Source of the DNA: Maridesulfovibrio sp.
GTDB lineage: Bacteria; Desulfobacterota; Desulfovibrionia; Desulfovibrionales; Desulfovibrionaceae
DNA: 64,000 bases
Assembly: GCF_963667685.1 (NCBI RefSeq)
Contig: NZ_OY763931.1
Location: 62,001-126,000, forward strand
Direction of reading: 5' to 3'
Shown: positions 33,897 through 42,619 of the stretch, one piece after another
Layout of the letters: every line of letters begins with the position of its first letter
Position numbering within the stretch: the first letter of the stretch is position 1
Position numbers and translations under genes: made by a program
The notes under the pieces: model-generated
What the model saw: only the letters and a program-made list of their open reading frames with translations
What the model was told of the DNA's origin: nothing
The model's database searches: none

Positions 33897-34577
33897 ATGT
33901 TAGTAGGGGATTGGATGACAAAAGAAGTGCTTACCATTCAGCCGGGAGCACCAATACTTGATGCCATGGTAATGATGCGTGATGCGGGTATCAGACAGAT
34001 CCCGGTCACCGAAGCATCCGGGCTGGTTGCAGGTATTGTTTCCGACAGGGATATTCGCGACGCCATGCCCTCCAAGTTTTTACCTGGTGACACTGCCTCA
34101 GGTAATGGGGAAGGACTGATGGGCCTGAAAATTAAAGATATCATGACCCACGATCCATATATTGTGTCTCCGGATACCTGCATGGAAGTAGCAGCTGAAA
34201 TTCTGCTCGAAAGAAAGATTGGCGGTTTGCCCGTTGTGGACGAATTCGGGCTTGTCGGCATTGTAACTGAGGTCGATGTATACCGTTTTCTGACTACTGT
34301 AACCGGAGTCAGCAAGGGAAGTTCCCAGTTTGCTTTTGTACTGGAAGACACTGCGACCGCCCTTGAGGAATTACTTAGTGACCTTTGGACAAGGGGAGTA
34401 AGACTTTCTACTGTATTTACTTCTTATGAAGGTGTTGAGCAAGGTGCTCGCCGTGTTTTTATCTGGGTTCAGAAACTGGATGATTATGCTGTGGATACTT
34501 TGGTTATGCATTTGAAGAAGGCTTATGATCTTAAATACCATGTTCATAGAGGCGAGACCTACAAAAACGAATTCTAA
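33897..34577 (+). CDS. CBS-pair protein with C-terminal regulatory domain
   Basis: 226 residues. Two CBS motifs occupy about 1-60 (VGDWMTKEVLTIQPGAPILDAM) and 80-145 (IKDIMTHDPYIVSPDTCMEVAAE, IGGLPVVDEFGLVGIVTEVD). A C-terminal stretch of about 80 residues resembles the ACT-like tail found on similar proteins (SQFAFVLEDTATALEELLSDL). It is a cytoplasmic, ligand-sensing protein that probably binds an adenine nucleotide. The partner is unknown. It is monocistronic, with a terminator after it. Confidence 0.82.
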   Translation: MLVGDWMTKEVLTIQPGAPILDAMVMMRDAGIRQIPVTEASGLVAGIVSDRDIRDAMPSKFLPGDTASGNGEGLMGLKIKDIMTHDPYIVSPDTCMEVAAEILLERKIGGLPVVDEFGLVGIVTEVDVYRFLTTVTGVSKGSSQFAFVLEDTATALEELLSDLWTRGVRLSTVFTSYEGVEQGARRVFIWVQKLDDYAVDTLVMHLKKAYDLKYHVHRGETYKNEF

Positions 34578-34599
34578 GACTGGAAGTATTCAGCAATAA

Positions 34600-34638
34600 A
34601 AGAGCCGCAGTGGATTTTTCCCGCTGCGGCTCTTTTTG
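34600..34638. terminator. Hairpin terminator
   Basis: AGAGCCGCAG pairs with CTGCGGCTCT around a long loop, followed by a T-run. It serves the CBS gene and faces a convergent small gene. Confidence 0.85.
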
Positions 34639-34648
34639 TGAAATGTTC

Positions 34649-35062
34649 TTACAGTAATTTCATTTTTTTTGCTTCTTCATATATTTCAATTGAAATCATG
34701 TTCAGCGTAAGCAGGGCACCAATTATATTAATGTTCTTTTCTATTGCATATATTTCAGCAGATAAGAACTGTGCTTCCGTTAAAATACCTCTTTGCAATA
34801 ACCACCCTTTCAGTTCTGTTGGGGACTCTTTGGAAGTGTCCGAGGTATTGGACTTAACGCCAGCCTTTAAAAGAGTCTTCAGATTATCAAGTCTTCGGGC
34901 AAGGTCTTTGCGCTTGTCCCGCAAATCCTGCAACTCATCATTCAGCTGCTTTTCTTTGTTGCTGATGTCATCTGATTTAAGTTCAAAGGTGCCGTTAAGG
35001 CCTTTGCATGCAACAATTGTTGCTAGTATTCCGGCTGAGACAAATAGTATTGAAAAGATCAT
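34649..35062 (-). CDS. Membrane-anchored coiled-coil protein with MshEN-like tail
   Basis: 137 residues. An N-terminal hydrophobic helix (IFSILFVSAGILATIVA) is followed by a coiled coil (residues about 30-70, KEKQLNDELQDLRDKRKDLARRLDNL in composition). A C-terminal segment then has LKGWLLQRGILTEAQFLSAE...NINIIGALLTL. The tail has the spacing of the MshEN/GspE N-terminal helical motif that binds c-di-GMP in some ATPases, but the conserved pattern is only partial. It probably forms a pair with the next small membrane protein on the same strand. The function is unknown. Confidence 0.6.
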   Translation of the reverse strand: MIFSILFVSAGILATIVACKGLNGTFELKSDDISNKEKQLNDELQDLRDKRKDLARRLDNLKTLLKAGVKSNTSDTSKESPTELKGWLLQRGILTEAQFLSAEIYAIEKNINIIGALLTLNMISIEIYEEAKKMKLL

Positions 35063-35092
35063 AGCAGTATAATTTAAAGTTAATTCTGGCGA

Positions 35093-35329
35093 CTAAGCGT
35101 CATCCCAGTGCTGGTTCAGGTCATTAAGTTTTGCTTCGGTTCTTGCAATTTCCTTTTCAATCAAACTTATCTCAGAACGGACTTTATCCTTTGATTTTTC
35201 CATGTGTGCCTGTTTTAACTCGAAAGCTTTTTTCTTCTGCGCCAACTTTGCGTTTTGTGCAGAATAAGTGGAGTAAATAATGAAGGCAAAAATGATTAAC
35301 GAGATCGAGACTACAAGAATTTCCGTCAT
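35093..35329 (-). CDS. Small membrane protein with coiled coil
   Basis: 78 residues: one transmembrane helix (EILVVSISLIIFAFIIYSTYS) and then a highly charged helix (KKKAFELKQAHMEKSKDK, EISLIEKEIARTEAKLNDL) that should form a coiled coil. Its layout resembles phage-shock PspB, but the sequence does not match it. The downstream coiled-coil protein lies 30 bases away, suggesting a two-gene operon. The function is unknown. Confidence 0.6.
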   Translation of the reverse strand: MTEILVVSISLIIFAFIIYSTYSAQNAKLAQKKKAFELKQAHMEKSKDKVRSEISLIEKEIARTEAKLNDLNQHWDDA

Positions 35330-35550
35330 GATAAATGAGTCCTGTATGGATTTGGTGGAAAAACATTAGTTTATATGGCCTACTTGTTCAAGAGGAAATA
35401 GCTGCAAAGCGGAAACTAACTGTAATCACGGAGATGACTCGGGATAAATAGCCCGTCGGAATGATAATACTGTTTTAATTTTTAGCTAAGTGAGTTATTC
35501 TGCCAGTATGATTCTTTTATTACGCACCAGCTTATTAATTGAGGGTATGC

Positions 35551-36705
35551 ATGCATACTGATAGTTTATTCGCAGATGATGAATTAATTTTTCCCGGGGA
35601 TGCTTCAGGCGAAGCTGTGGCACCGTCCCGCGAACCGTGGCATGTGCTGATCGTCGATGACGAACCGGATGTTCATTCCATGACCAGGATGGTTCTAGGT
35701 GATTTCGAGTTCGAGGGACGCGCTCTTGAATTCACCAGTACATATTCCGGGGAGGAAGCAATTGAGGTTTTAGAGGGAGAAAACGATTATGCGGTGGTGC
35801 TCCTTGACGTTGTCATGGAGACCAATACTGCCGGACTGGATGTCGCACACCGGATTAGAAATGATCTCAACAACCAGTTCATCAGGGTCATCCTTCGTAC
35901 AGGCCAGCCCGGGTTTGCACCGGAACATACTGTTATAACAGAACTGGAGATAAACGATTACTGGCAGAAAGCTGAACTGACTTCGAAGAGGTTGAGCACC
36001 TCTATGACGACTGCTCTTCGCTCATACCGGGACTTGCTCAAGATTGAGTTGAACCGTGGAAGTCTGGCCCAGATGGCCATGTCCGTAGCGCATCAGATAC
36101 GTAACCGAACCATGACCATTAATGGTTTTGCCGGAATAGTCGCCCGCAAACTTGATCCTGATTCCGAGATTCAGGAATACCTTAGGACCATAGCGCACGA
36201 AACTGCACGTCTGGAAGATATTGTTAAAAGTGTTTCTGCTTTTGCTTCCATCGATCACTGTGATCATTATAGTGCTGAAGTCGAAGATGTGATGGATGAA
36301 GCTCTGGAATTCTGCCATGGGTATGCTAGAAATCTGGGCCGTGATGTTCAATTAAACGTAGATGTCGTTAGTAAGACTATAGATGCCCGTCCAGATCTGC
36401 TGGCAAAGGTTATAATCGAACTGGTTTCTAATGCGATATACTTTTCTGACGAGCAAAATCCTAAGGTTGATATAAGTTTTAAAGTGGAAGGTGTATATAA
36501 TGTGCTGCAAGTAGCAGACAACGGGATCTGTATATCAGAAACAGATATGCCATACATCTTTGATCCTTTCTTTACTACCAGACCCGAAGCAGTGGGAATG
36601 GGACTATGTATTGTAAATAGAATTACCAGTGGATATAACTGGAATACAACTGTTTCCTGCTCAGATGATGGAGGAGCTGTTTTCAGGGTGGAAATTCCGC
36701 TGTGA
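35551..36705 (+). CDS. Response regulator receiver fused to a histidine kinase core
   Basis: 384 residues. The start at 35551 follows GAGGG. An N-terminal tag, SLFADDELIFPGD, is followed by a receiver domain (VDDEPDVHSM, phospho-Asp in VVLLDVVMET). A dimerisation helix with the phospho-His is in MSVAHQIRNRTMTI, and an HATPase domain has ELVSNAIYF, VADNGICIS and the FDPFFTTRPEAVGMGLCI lid. It has no sensor or membrane segment, so its input must come by phosphotransfer or partner binding. The receiver is clearly paralogous to that of the next gene 20 bases downstream, and the two probably work together. Confidence 0.85.
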   Translation: MHTDSLFADDELIFPGDASGEAVAPSREPWHVLIVDDEPDVHSMTRMVLGDFEFEGRALEFTSTYSGEEAIEVLEGENDYAVVLLDVVMETNTAGLDVAHRIRNDLNNQFIRVILRTGQPGFAPEHTVITELEINDYWQKAELTSKRLSTSMTTALRSYRDLLKIELNRGSLAQMAMSVAHQIRNRTMTINGFAGIVARKLDPDSEIQEYLRTIAHETARLEDIVKSVSAFASIDHCDHYSAEVEDVMDEALEFCHGYARNLGRDVQLNVDVVSKTIDARPDLLAKVIIELVSNAIYFSDEQNPKVDISFKVEGVYNVLQVADNGICISETDMPYIFDPFFTTRPEAVGMGLCIVNRITSGYNWNTTVSCSDDGGAVFRVEIPL

Positions 36706-36725
36706 TATGCAAGTGAGGTCTGTTT

Positions 36726-38297
36726 ATGGTTGATAGTTCAAATTCAGTTGATAATGATGAGCTCCTTTTTGCGGATGAAGCGCCAGAAGTGAGCAATGTA
36801 AGAGTCGTTAAAAATTGGAAAATACTTATCGTAGATGATGAGGATGATGTTCATAGTACCACGCGGCTTGTGTTGGCGGATTTCTCTTTTGAGGGTGCCG
36901 GCCTTGAGTTTTTGAGTGCGTATTCGGCTGAAGAGGCACTCTCTATTTTAAAAGAGTATCCGGACATTGCCGTTATCCTGCTTGATGTTGTCATGGAAAC
37001 AAATCATGCCGGTCTTCAATTAGTGCGGACTATCCGTGAAGAAATGAAGAACCGTATGGTTCGTATTATTTTGCGTACAGGGCAGCCGGGGCAGGCTCCT
37101 GAACGGCAGGTCATTATTGAGTACGATATTAATGACTACAAACATAAGGCAGAGCTTACAGCGCAACGGTTGTTTACTTCTGTTCTCTCCTCACTGCGTT
37201 CATACAGGGACTTGCTGGTTATTGAGCAAAACCGCAGAGGACTTAAGCATATTATTGAGGCTTCAGGCAGTCTTTTCAAGCAGCAATCTGTTGGACGTCT
37301 TGCCCAAGGAGTACTTACACAGGTTATTTCCCTGATCGGTCTGCGTGACTCTGTTTACATAGAAGGTAATGGAGTTGCTGTAACCAGTCCTGAGCATGGT
37401 AATATGCGGATAATTGCATCAACAGGTAAATACTCAGAATGTAAGGCCTCAATTGAAGATTGCCCGGTTATTTCAGATCGAACCAAGGAACAGTTGAGAC
37501 AAGTTAGTAAGAATGGGGCCGGCTGTTTTATTGACTGTAATTACATAGGGTTCCTGCCAACACGACACCATGGTTCGCATCTATTATATGTGGAAAGCTG
37601 TGGTAACGAGTTCAGCGAACAGGATGAAGATCTGCTGCGTATCTTCTCAGACAATGTAGGTGTCGCTTTCGACAATATTTATCTTAATCAGGAAATTCTG
37701 GATACACAGAAAGAAATTGTGCGCATGCTTGGCGAGGTAGTTGAATTCCGTTCCAAGGAAACAGCTTTTCATGTCATTCGGGTTTCTGAAATTGCCAGGA
37801 TTCTGGGAATGGCTTTGGGACTTGATCCGACTAAAGTGGATGAACTTTACTATGCTTCACCGATGCATGATGTCGGAAAAATCGGTATTCCTGATTCAAT
37901 TCTTCTCAAGCCTGGTAAGCTCACCAGCGAAGAAGTTAAGATTATGCGTACGCATACAGAAATAGGGTACAATATCTTGCGGGCAAGTAACCGCCAATTG
38001 CTTAAAACAGCGGCCACAATCGCCCACGAGCACCATGAATACTGGGATGGATCGGGGTATCCTCAGGGTTTAAAGGGAGAGGAGATTAGTATTGCCGGAC
38101 GTATTATCTGTATTACCGATGTGTTCGATGCCTTATGCAGCGAGAGAGTATATAAAGATTCATGGGAAGTGGAACGGGCACTGGATTATCTCAAATCACA
38201 CCGGGAAACAATGTTTGATCCAAACTTGGTAGATGCTTTTTTTGAGAATCTGGACAAGATTATGGCTGTTAGGGAAAAGTATAAGGATGTTTTGTAG
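36726..38297 (+). CDS. Response regulator with DUF3369-like region and HD-GYP phosphodiesterase
   Basis: 523 residues. The N-terminal DNDELLFADEAPE is followed by a receiver (VDDEDDVHST, phospho-Asp in VILLDVVMET). The middle region (about 180-325) is DUF3369/GAF-like. The HD-GYP domain carries HDVGKIGIPD, HHEYWDGSGYPQGLKGEEI and the final ITDVFDALCS. All catalytic HD and GYP residues look intact, so it should cleave cyclic di-GMP to pGpG or GMP. It is the second gene of the operon with the receiver-kinase gene, and a terminator follows. Confidence 0.9.
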   Translation: MVDSSNSVDNDELLFADEAPEVSNVRVVKNWKILIVDDEDDVHSTTRLVLADFSFEGAGLEFLSAYSAEEALSILKEYPDIAVILLDVVMETNHAGLQLVRTIREEMKNRMVRIILRTGQPGQAPERQVIIEYDINDYKHKAELTAQRLFTSVLSSLRSYRDLLVIEQNRRGLKHIIEASGSLFKQQSVGRLAQGVLTQVISLIGLRDSVYIEGNGVAVTSPEHGNMRIIASTGKYSECKASIEDCPVISDRTKEQLRQVSKNGAGCFIDCNYIGFLPTRHHGSHLLYVESCGNEFSEQDEDLLRIFSDNVGVAFDNIYLNQEILDTQKEIVRMLGEVVEFRSKETAFHVIRVSEIARILGMALGLDPTKVDELYYASPMHDVGKIGIPDSILLKPGKLTSEEVKIMRTHTEIGYNILRASNRQLLKTAATIAHEHHEYWDGSGYPQGLKGEEISIAGRIICITDVFDALCSERVYKDSWEVERALDYLKSHRETMFDPNLVDAFFENLDKIMAVREKYKDVL

Positions 38298-38301
38298 AGT
38301 A

Positions 38302-38337
38302 AAAAAAAGGGGAAGTTCTTACTTCCCCTTTTTTTGT
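38302..38337. terminator. Hairpin terminator between convergent genes
   Basis: AAAAAAAAGGGGAAGT pairs with ACTTCCCCTTTTTTT. Nearly symmetric A- and T-runs let it act for both the HD-GYP gene and plsY. Confidence 0.9.
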
Positions 38338-38344
38338 AGTGAGA

Positions 38345-38932
38345 TTATTTTTTCTTTTTCCAGGAATTTTCTTCGCCTTTAGCCAAACGTCTTATGTTTT
38401 CCCTGTGAGTCCAGAACAGTAGCAGGGTCATTCCGCATGCCAGCGGAACCATGCCGATAGAACCAGTTACCAGAGAGAAGAACGGCAGTGCCACCGCAAA
38501 GGTCAGCGACCCCATAGAAACAAATCCGGAAAGGCCGATAACTGCCAGCAGTAAGATGATGGAGTATATCGTCGCCACGGGGGCCAGCGCCAGAAACACG
38601 CCGATAGTTGTGGCAACAGCTTTGCCGCCTTTCATATCAAGAAATATGGAAAATACATGTCCAAGAACCGCAGCCGCGGCAACAAGGGAGATGAAAACCC
38701 AGTTATGGCTGTACTGGCATGCCATGAGCACAGGAACAAAACCTTTTGCTACATCGAGAACCAGAGCTGCCACACCATACTTGAATCCGCACAGGCGGGC
38801 GACGTTTGTGGCTCCGGTGCTTTTGCTGCCTTCGGTACGAATGTCCAGGTTGCAGCATATTTTGCCGATAAAAAGTCCAAAGGGAATGGATCCCAGAAAG
38901 TAGGCGAAAACCAGCCAGAATATCCAGAGCAT
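38345..38932 (-). CDS. plsY: Glycerol-3-phosphate acyltransferase
   Basis: 195 residues with about five membrane helices. The three PlsY motifs are visible: GSIPFGLFIGK near the start, GSKSTGATNVARLCG at about 37-51 and FLDMKGGKAVATTIG at about 98-112. It transfers acyl from acyl-phosphate to glycerol-3-phosphate, the first step of phospholipid synthesis, at the inner membrane. Its AAGGAG ribosome site overlaps the stop codon of the small upstream gene, which points to translational coupling. Confidence 0.93.
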   Translation of the reverse strand: MLWIFWLVFAYFLGSIPFGLFIGKICCNLDIRTEGSKSTGATNVARLCGFKYGVAALVLDVAKGFVPVLMACQYSHNWVFISLVAAAAVLGHVFSIFLDMKGGKAVATTIGVFLALAPVATIYSIILLLAVIGLSGFVSMGSLTFAVALPFFSLVTGSIGMVPLACGMTLLLFWTHRENIRRLAKGEENSWKKKK

Positions 38933-38943
38933 GCGCTAACTCC

Positions 38944-39171
38944 TTAAAGTATTTTTCCGTTGCAGATCTGTCGTTTGAATTCTTCTGCCGTCCCCTTTGC
39001 AGAAATACACGTACAGTCTGTAAGTTTCCGTTTGATGTGGTGATTAAGGCCACTTGCTGCCTTAAAAAACAAAATTACATATATGCTAATTCCAGCTAAA
39101 ATAACAGCCGGAAATAAGCGTTTACTTTTCCCAAAATTATTCTTCCATAGCCTCAACAACCCGCAATTCAT
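38944..39171 (-). CDS. Small putative membrane protein upstream of plsY
   Basis: Up to 75 residues with one clear hydrophobic helix (RLFPAVILAGISIYVILFF) and a polar C-terminus containing two Cys. It starts inside the end of the RNase gene (35-base overlap) and its TAA is part of the plsY Shine-Dalgarno, an arrangement typical of coupled operon genes. The first ATG has no clear ribosome site, and a TTG start near 39159 is possible. No family is recognised. It could also be a chance frame. Confidence 0.4.
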   Translation of the reverse strand: MNCGLLRLWKNNFGKSKRLFPAVILAGISIYVILFFKAASGLNHHIKRKLTDCTCISAKGTAEEFKRQICNGKIL

Positions 39172-41200
39172 TGGTTAGCGGATCAATTTTATTGAAGCGT
39201 ATCTGGAATTCCTGCCCCGGGTACAGCTTGTCGCCGAGCATCGGACGGGGAACCCGTACATTGATCTGTATTTCAGGCATGGCTAATGTAGCGAGAGGGC
39301 CGCTATCATCGACAACCACACTGTGGTGCCAGCTTTTTTTGTTCTGTGCCAGGTAAAGCAGCTTCCAGTAACGAGGCCTGAAGCGTTGAATTTTTATCAC
39401 TGATTGCAAACGTAATTGCAAGCTGTCTGCTATGTTCTTTAGCGTTTCCGCATCCCATTTAGGCAGGCCTTCCACAAGATAGTGGCAGAGCTGGGCCATA
39501 TTCAGGAAATCGGCATACCTTCTGAGGGGAGATGTGATAGGGCTGTATCCGGTAACGGCAAGCGTGGCGTGCTTTTTTGGTGTGGTATCCATTTGAGGTG
39601 GAACCATTTGCCGAACGCGGATATAGATTTCATGCGGTTCAGTGATAATGCCGCTCAGGTCAGAAGGCAGGGCTATATCTTGTGTCCGGTAGAGAAGGGG
39701 AAAGCCTTTTTCTTCCGCGAAGTTACCAAGACCGGAGTTGGCAAGTATCATGAATTCACTTATGATCTGGTCTGCGCGGGTAGTTGCTTCTTTAGAAGAA
39801 ATCAATACTTTGGTCTGCTGCGGCCACCCTTCAAGAGCAAGTTCCGGCTCCGGTCTGCGGATCACAATAGCTCCATGCTTAATGCGTTCCTGCAAAAGTT
39901 TTTCAGAAAGTTCATAAGCAAGCGCCATTTCATCGTCACTGCCGTCTTCAAGCATCTGCTCAACTGCTAGGTAAGTTGAGTTGTCGGTTATTTTGACCCA
40001 GCCTGTATGCGGAGTTACAGATTGCAGAATTCCTGACTCGTTCAGTTCAAAAGTTGTGACCAGGGCCGGTCTTATTTCTCCGGAAAAAAGACTGAAAGCA
40101 CCGATGCCTAGCGCCTCAGGCATCATGTGGCTGGTACCTTCAGGGAGATAAATACTCGTACTGCGGTTCATTACAGCCTGATCCAGAGGGGACCCGAAAT
40201 CCCAATCCATGCACGGTCTGGCGAGAGCTATGGTAAGGGTATATCCGCCGTCTTCCCTTTTTTTGATATTAAAGGCATCGTCAATATCTCTGGTCGTTGC
40301 GGAATCAATACTGCGCATGGGCAGCGGGCAGATGTTCCCTGCTTTTGTTTCAACTGCTTTAACCAATCTTTCAATGTCGGCGCTGTGCTCTTCCGACCAG
40401 CTGTCGTCGAAGATATATTCAGCTTCGTCCAGCAGGTAGTTATGGTGCGGATGAACTATGCCCCATCCCTGTGCCAGCAGCAGCGGCAGGTGCGGATGGT
40501 CAGGTAAACCCTTACGCAATACAGACCACATTTTATTGGAATTTTCTTCATTAAGGCCGGCAATACGGTCCATGAGAAAATTTTTCAGTCCTTCAGCGAT
40601 CTTGTCCGACATTTCGGGAATACGGTCCGGCCTGATTTTTCCCCCGGATTCTCGGGCGGTCCAAATATTTTTGAAAAGTTCCTGTCCGGCGCTCATGATT
40701 TCTTCATGCGCTTTTTCCTCCGCCTGCTGCTGTAAGCGGAGTTCAACTTTTTCTTGCGTGTAGATTATGAATTCAGGAGCCTGAAATTTAAAGTGGGTCT
40801 TTGCCGCGATCATGGCCCGCCCAAGGGCGGATACCTGATCTTCATCAGGATTTTCCCAAAGAAGTCCGGCAAACCAACTTAGAGGGGCTTTTTCTACTTC
40901 GCCCTGCGCCAGTTCCCATATTTCCATGATATCAAGGCTTGCTTGCAGCTCGCCTCTTTTTTCCTGATGCGTGACCATATAATCAAGCATTTCCTGACGA
41001 GTGGCGGACGCTGAATATTGTGGCCCGATCCATGGGAGCACCCGTGCCGCAGGCATTTTGGTTTCGCGTTTATTAATGGTGTAAAGCTTAAGCTTCCCGG
41101 ATTGTTCTTCCATGACAAATGCCAGTTGCGGCTGGTTGCCGTGCATGAATTCTACAATATTTCCGGGTGCTATGTAGCGTCCATCCTTGAATAGGGACAT
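39137..41200 (-). CDS. Ribonuclease II family exoribonuclease (RNB domain)
   Basis: 687 residues. The RNB catalytic centre reads RSIDSATTRDIDDAFNI, the aspartate cluster that binds two magnesium ions, followed later by SHMMPEALGI and YSPITSPLRRYADFLNM. The N-terminal part is a diverged cold-shock/OB-like region, and a C-terminal S1-like end is short. It degrades RNA from the 3' end in the cytoplasm. Start 41200 has AAAGGA six bases upstream, while 41269 has none. The gene is upstream of the small membrane gene and plsY on the same strand. Confidence 0.87.
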   Translation of the reverse strand: MSLFKDGRYIAPGNIVEFMHGNQPQLAFVMEEQSGKLKLYTINKRETKMPAARVLPWIGPQYSASATRQEMLDYMVTHQEKRGELQASLDIMEIWELAQGEVEKAPLSWFAGLLWENPDEDQVSALGRAMIAAKTHFKFQAPEFIIYTQEKVELRLQQQAEEKAHEEIMSAGQELFKNIWTARESGGKIRPDRIPEMSDKIAEGLKNFLMDRIAGLNEENSNKMWSVLRKGLPDHPHLPLLLAQGWGIVHPHHNYLLDEAEYIFDDSWSEEHSADIERLVKAVETKAGNICPLPMRSIDSATTRDIDDAFNIKKREDGGYTLTIALARPCMDWDFGSPLDQAVMNRSTSIYLPEGTSHMMPEALGIGAFSLFSGEIRPALVTTFELNESGILQSVTPHTGWVKITDNSTYLAVEQMLEDGSDDEMALAYELSEKLLQERIKHGAIVIRRPEPELALEGWPQQTKVLISSKEATTRADQIISEFMILANSGLGNFAEEKGFPLLYRTQDIALPSDLSGIITEPHEIYIRVRQMVPPQMDTTPKKHATLAVTGYSPITSPLRRYADFLNMAQLCHYLVEGLPKWDAETLKNIADSLQLRLQSVIKIQRFRPRYWKLLYLAQNKKSWHHSVVVDDSGPLATLAMPEIQINVRVPRPMLGDKLYPGQEFQIRFNKIDPLTNELRVVEAMEE

Positions 41201-41445
41201 GTAAATCCTTTCGGGAACTCCTGTGTTTGCCGAAACAGTAAACGTTTCCCGTTTCCCATCTGTGCGCAATCAGATGGAAGTGTTGTTCAAACTTATTAGT
41301 CTTACAAAATAATAAATCCCGAGTGTCTGACCAGACATCCGGGCATACTTAACATAAATGTTTAACTATTGAAATGGCACTTTTGAGGCTTAGATGGGTA
41401 ATAAATCAGTAGACGAATCAGCCCGGTGCCGGTTGTCTTGTTTTC

Positions 41446-42462
41446 TTATGTGTTCTGTTGCTGACAGAATTGTGCACTATGCATCGATATCAGCGCTTCT
41501 TTTTTTAATCCCATTTTTTTTTGAATGCGGGCCATAGCAACGAAGTATGTAGCTGTGGGGTGAATTTCCGCCGCACTGGAGTAGTTGGCCAGTGCTTCTG
41601 AATCATTCTCTTGTTTTTCATAGTATGAGCCGGTGTCATAAATAATTTGGGCAAGGCGGGCATTACGCATTTTCCAGACCCGGTCATTTCGCTGCCTGTC
41701 TTTTTCCAGTGCCGGGGCGTTCTTATCGTAAATCTTAAAAAGATTATCAGCGAACATGTTTTTGGTTTTATCCTGAACACTTAACCCGGTATTCAGTTCG
41801 AAATATGTAGCGGTAACTTCAGGAACATGAATAAAATCATATAGTTCAGAAAGCCTGATGAACAGATCCCAGTCTTCTAAAAAAGAAATTGATTCATCAA
41901 ACATGCCGGACTGTTCAATACATTCCCGGCGATGGCTGATGCAAATCATGGGAATATAGTTAATGACCAGCAGCTTGTCAGGATCATAGTCTTCTGAATG
42001 CACCAGTTCCTTGGTTGTCTCAATTTTGCCCTGTGCATTTTTCTTTACCCGGCAGCGCAGAGCATCGGAGTACACAACATGGACATCTGGAGAAGCGTAT
42101 TGCTCCATGTGTCTGGAAATATGTTCAGGATGAAAGACATCGTCGTCATCCAGATAGGCTATGATTTCACCTGTTGCAGCGCAAAGTCCCCTGTTACGTG
42201 CAGCTGAAGGTCCGGAATCGCTATGTCCATCCAGATACAAGACACTCCTGCCGGACTCTTTCAAGCCTGAACTGCGGACTACTTCGCTTATATCTTCACT
42301 GCCGTCATTAATAACCACCACCTCAATGTTCTGATAGCTTTGCTCTAGCAAGCTGTGCAAAGCCTTTAGCAATTGAATCGGGCGGTTATAGGTCGGCAGG
42401 ATGACCGATATTTTGGGTGATGAATTGTCCATGGTGCTATGGCGATCAGGCCCTGTTTTCAT
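41446..42462 (-). CDS. Family 2 glycosyltransferase
   Basis: 338 residues. The GT-A fold starts with ISVILPTYNRPIQLLKALHSLLEQ. VVINDGSEDI follows, and the metal-binding DDDD is in GEIIAYLDDDDVFHPEH at about residues 105-120. EDWDLFIRLSE is the acceptor/catalytic region. The C-terminal 90 residues look helical and TPR-like (ALANYSSAAEIHPTATYFVAMARIQ). It probably adds a sugar to a surface glycan. No other glycan genes are nearby. The first Met is used; an internal Met at 42432 is possible. Confidence 0.85.
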   Translation of the reverse strand: MKTGPDRHSTMDNSSPKISVILPTYNRPIQLLKALHSLLEQSYQNIEVVVINDGSEDISEVVRSSGLKESGRSVLYLDGHSDSGPSAARNRGLCAATGEIIAYLDDDDVFHPEHISRHMEQYASPDVHVVYSDALRCRVKKNAQGKIETTKELVHSEDYDPDKLLVINYIPMICISHRRECIEQSGMFDESISFLEDWDLFIRLSELYDFIHVPEVTATYFELNTGLSVQDKTKNMFADNLFKIYDKNAPALEKDRQRNDRVWKMRNARLAQIIYDTGSYYEKQENDSEALANYSSAAEIHPTATYFVAMARIQKKMGLKKEALISMHSAQFCQQQNT

Positions 42463-42537
42463 ATGCCTTTGCGTGTTCGACCGGAGGATTTACAAGACCT
42501 AGTAAATCTTTCACTGCGAAGCGGCGAAGCCATATTT

Positions 42538-42612
42538 AAAGGTTCTGAAGGAGATGGGGGCTGGGGAAAGGAAAACTCTTGCAAGAGTTTTCCTTTCCCC
42601 AGCCGCCGGAGG
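42538..42612. repeat. Dispersed hairpin repeat, copy downstream of the purH-type gene
   Basis: On the minus strand the purH stop is followed within about ten bases by CCGGCGGC, then a perfect 42-base palindrome (42561-42602, arms CTGGGGAAAGGAAAACTCTTG), then CCTTCAGAACCTTT. The same sequence order follows purA at 47383-47456. It probably serves as a terminator, but the conserved flanks make it a repeat element. Confidence 0.85.
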
Positions 42613-42619
42613 TATCAAA

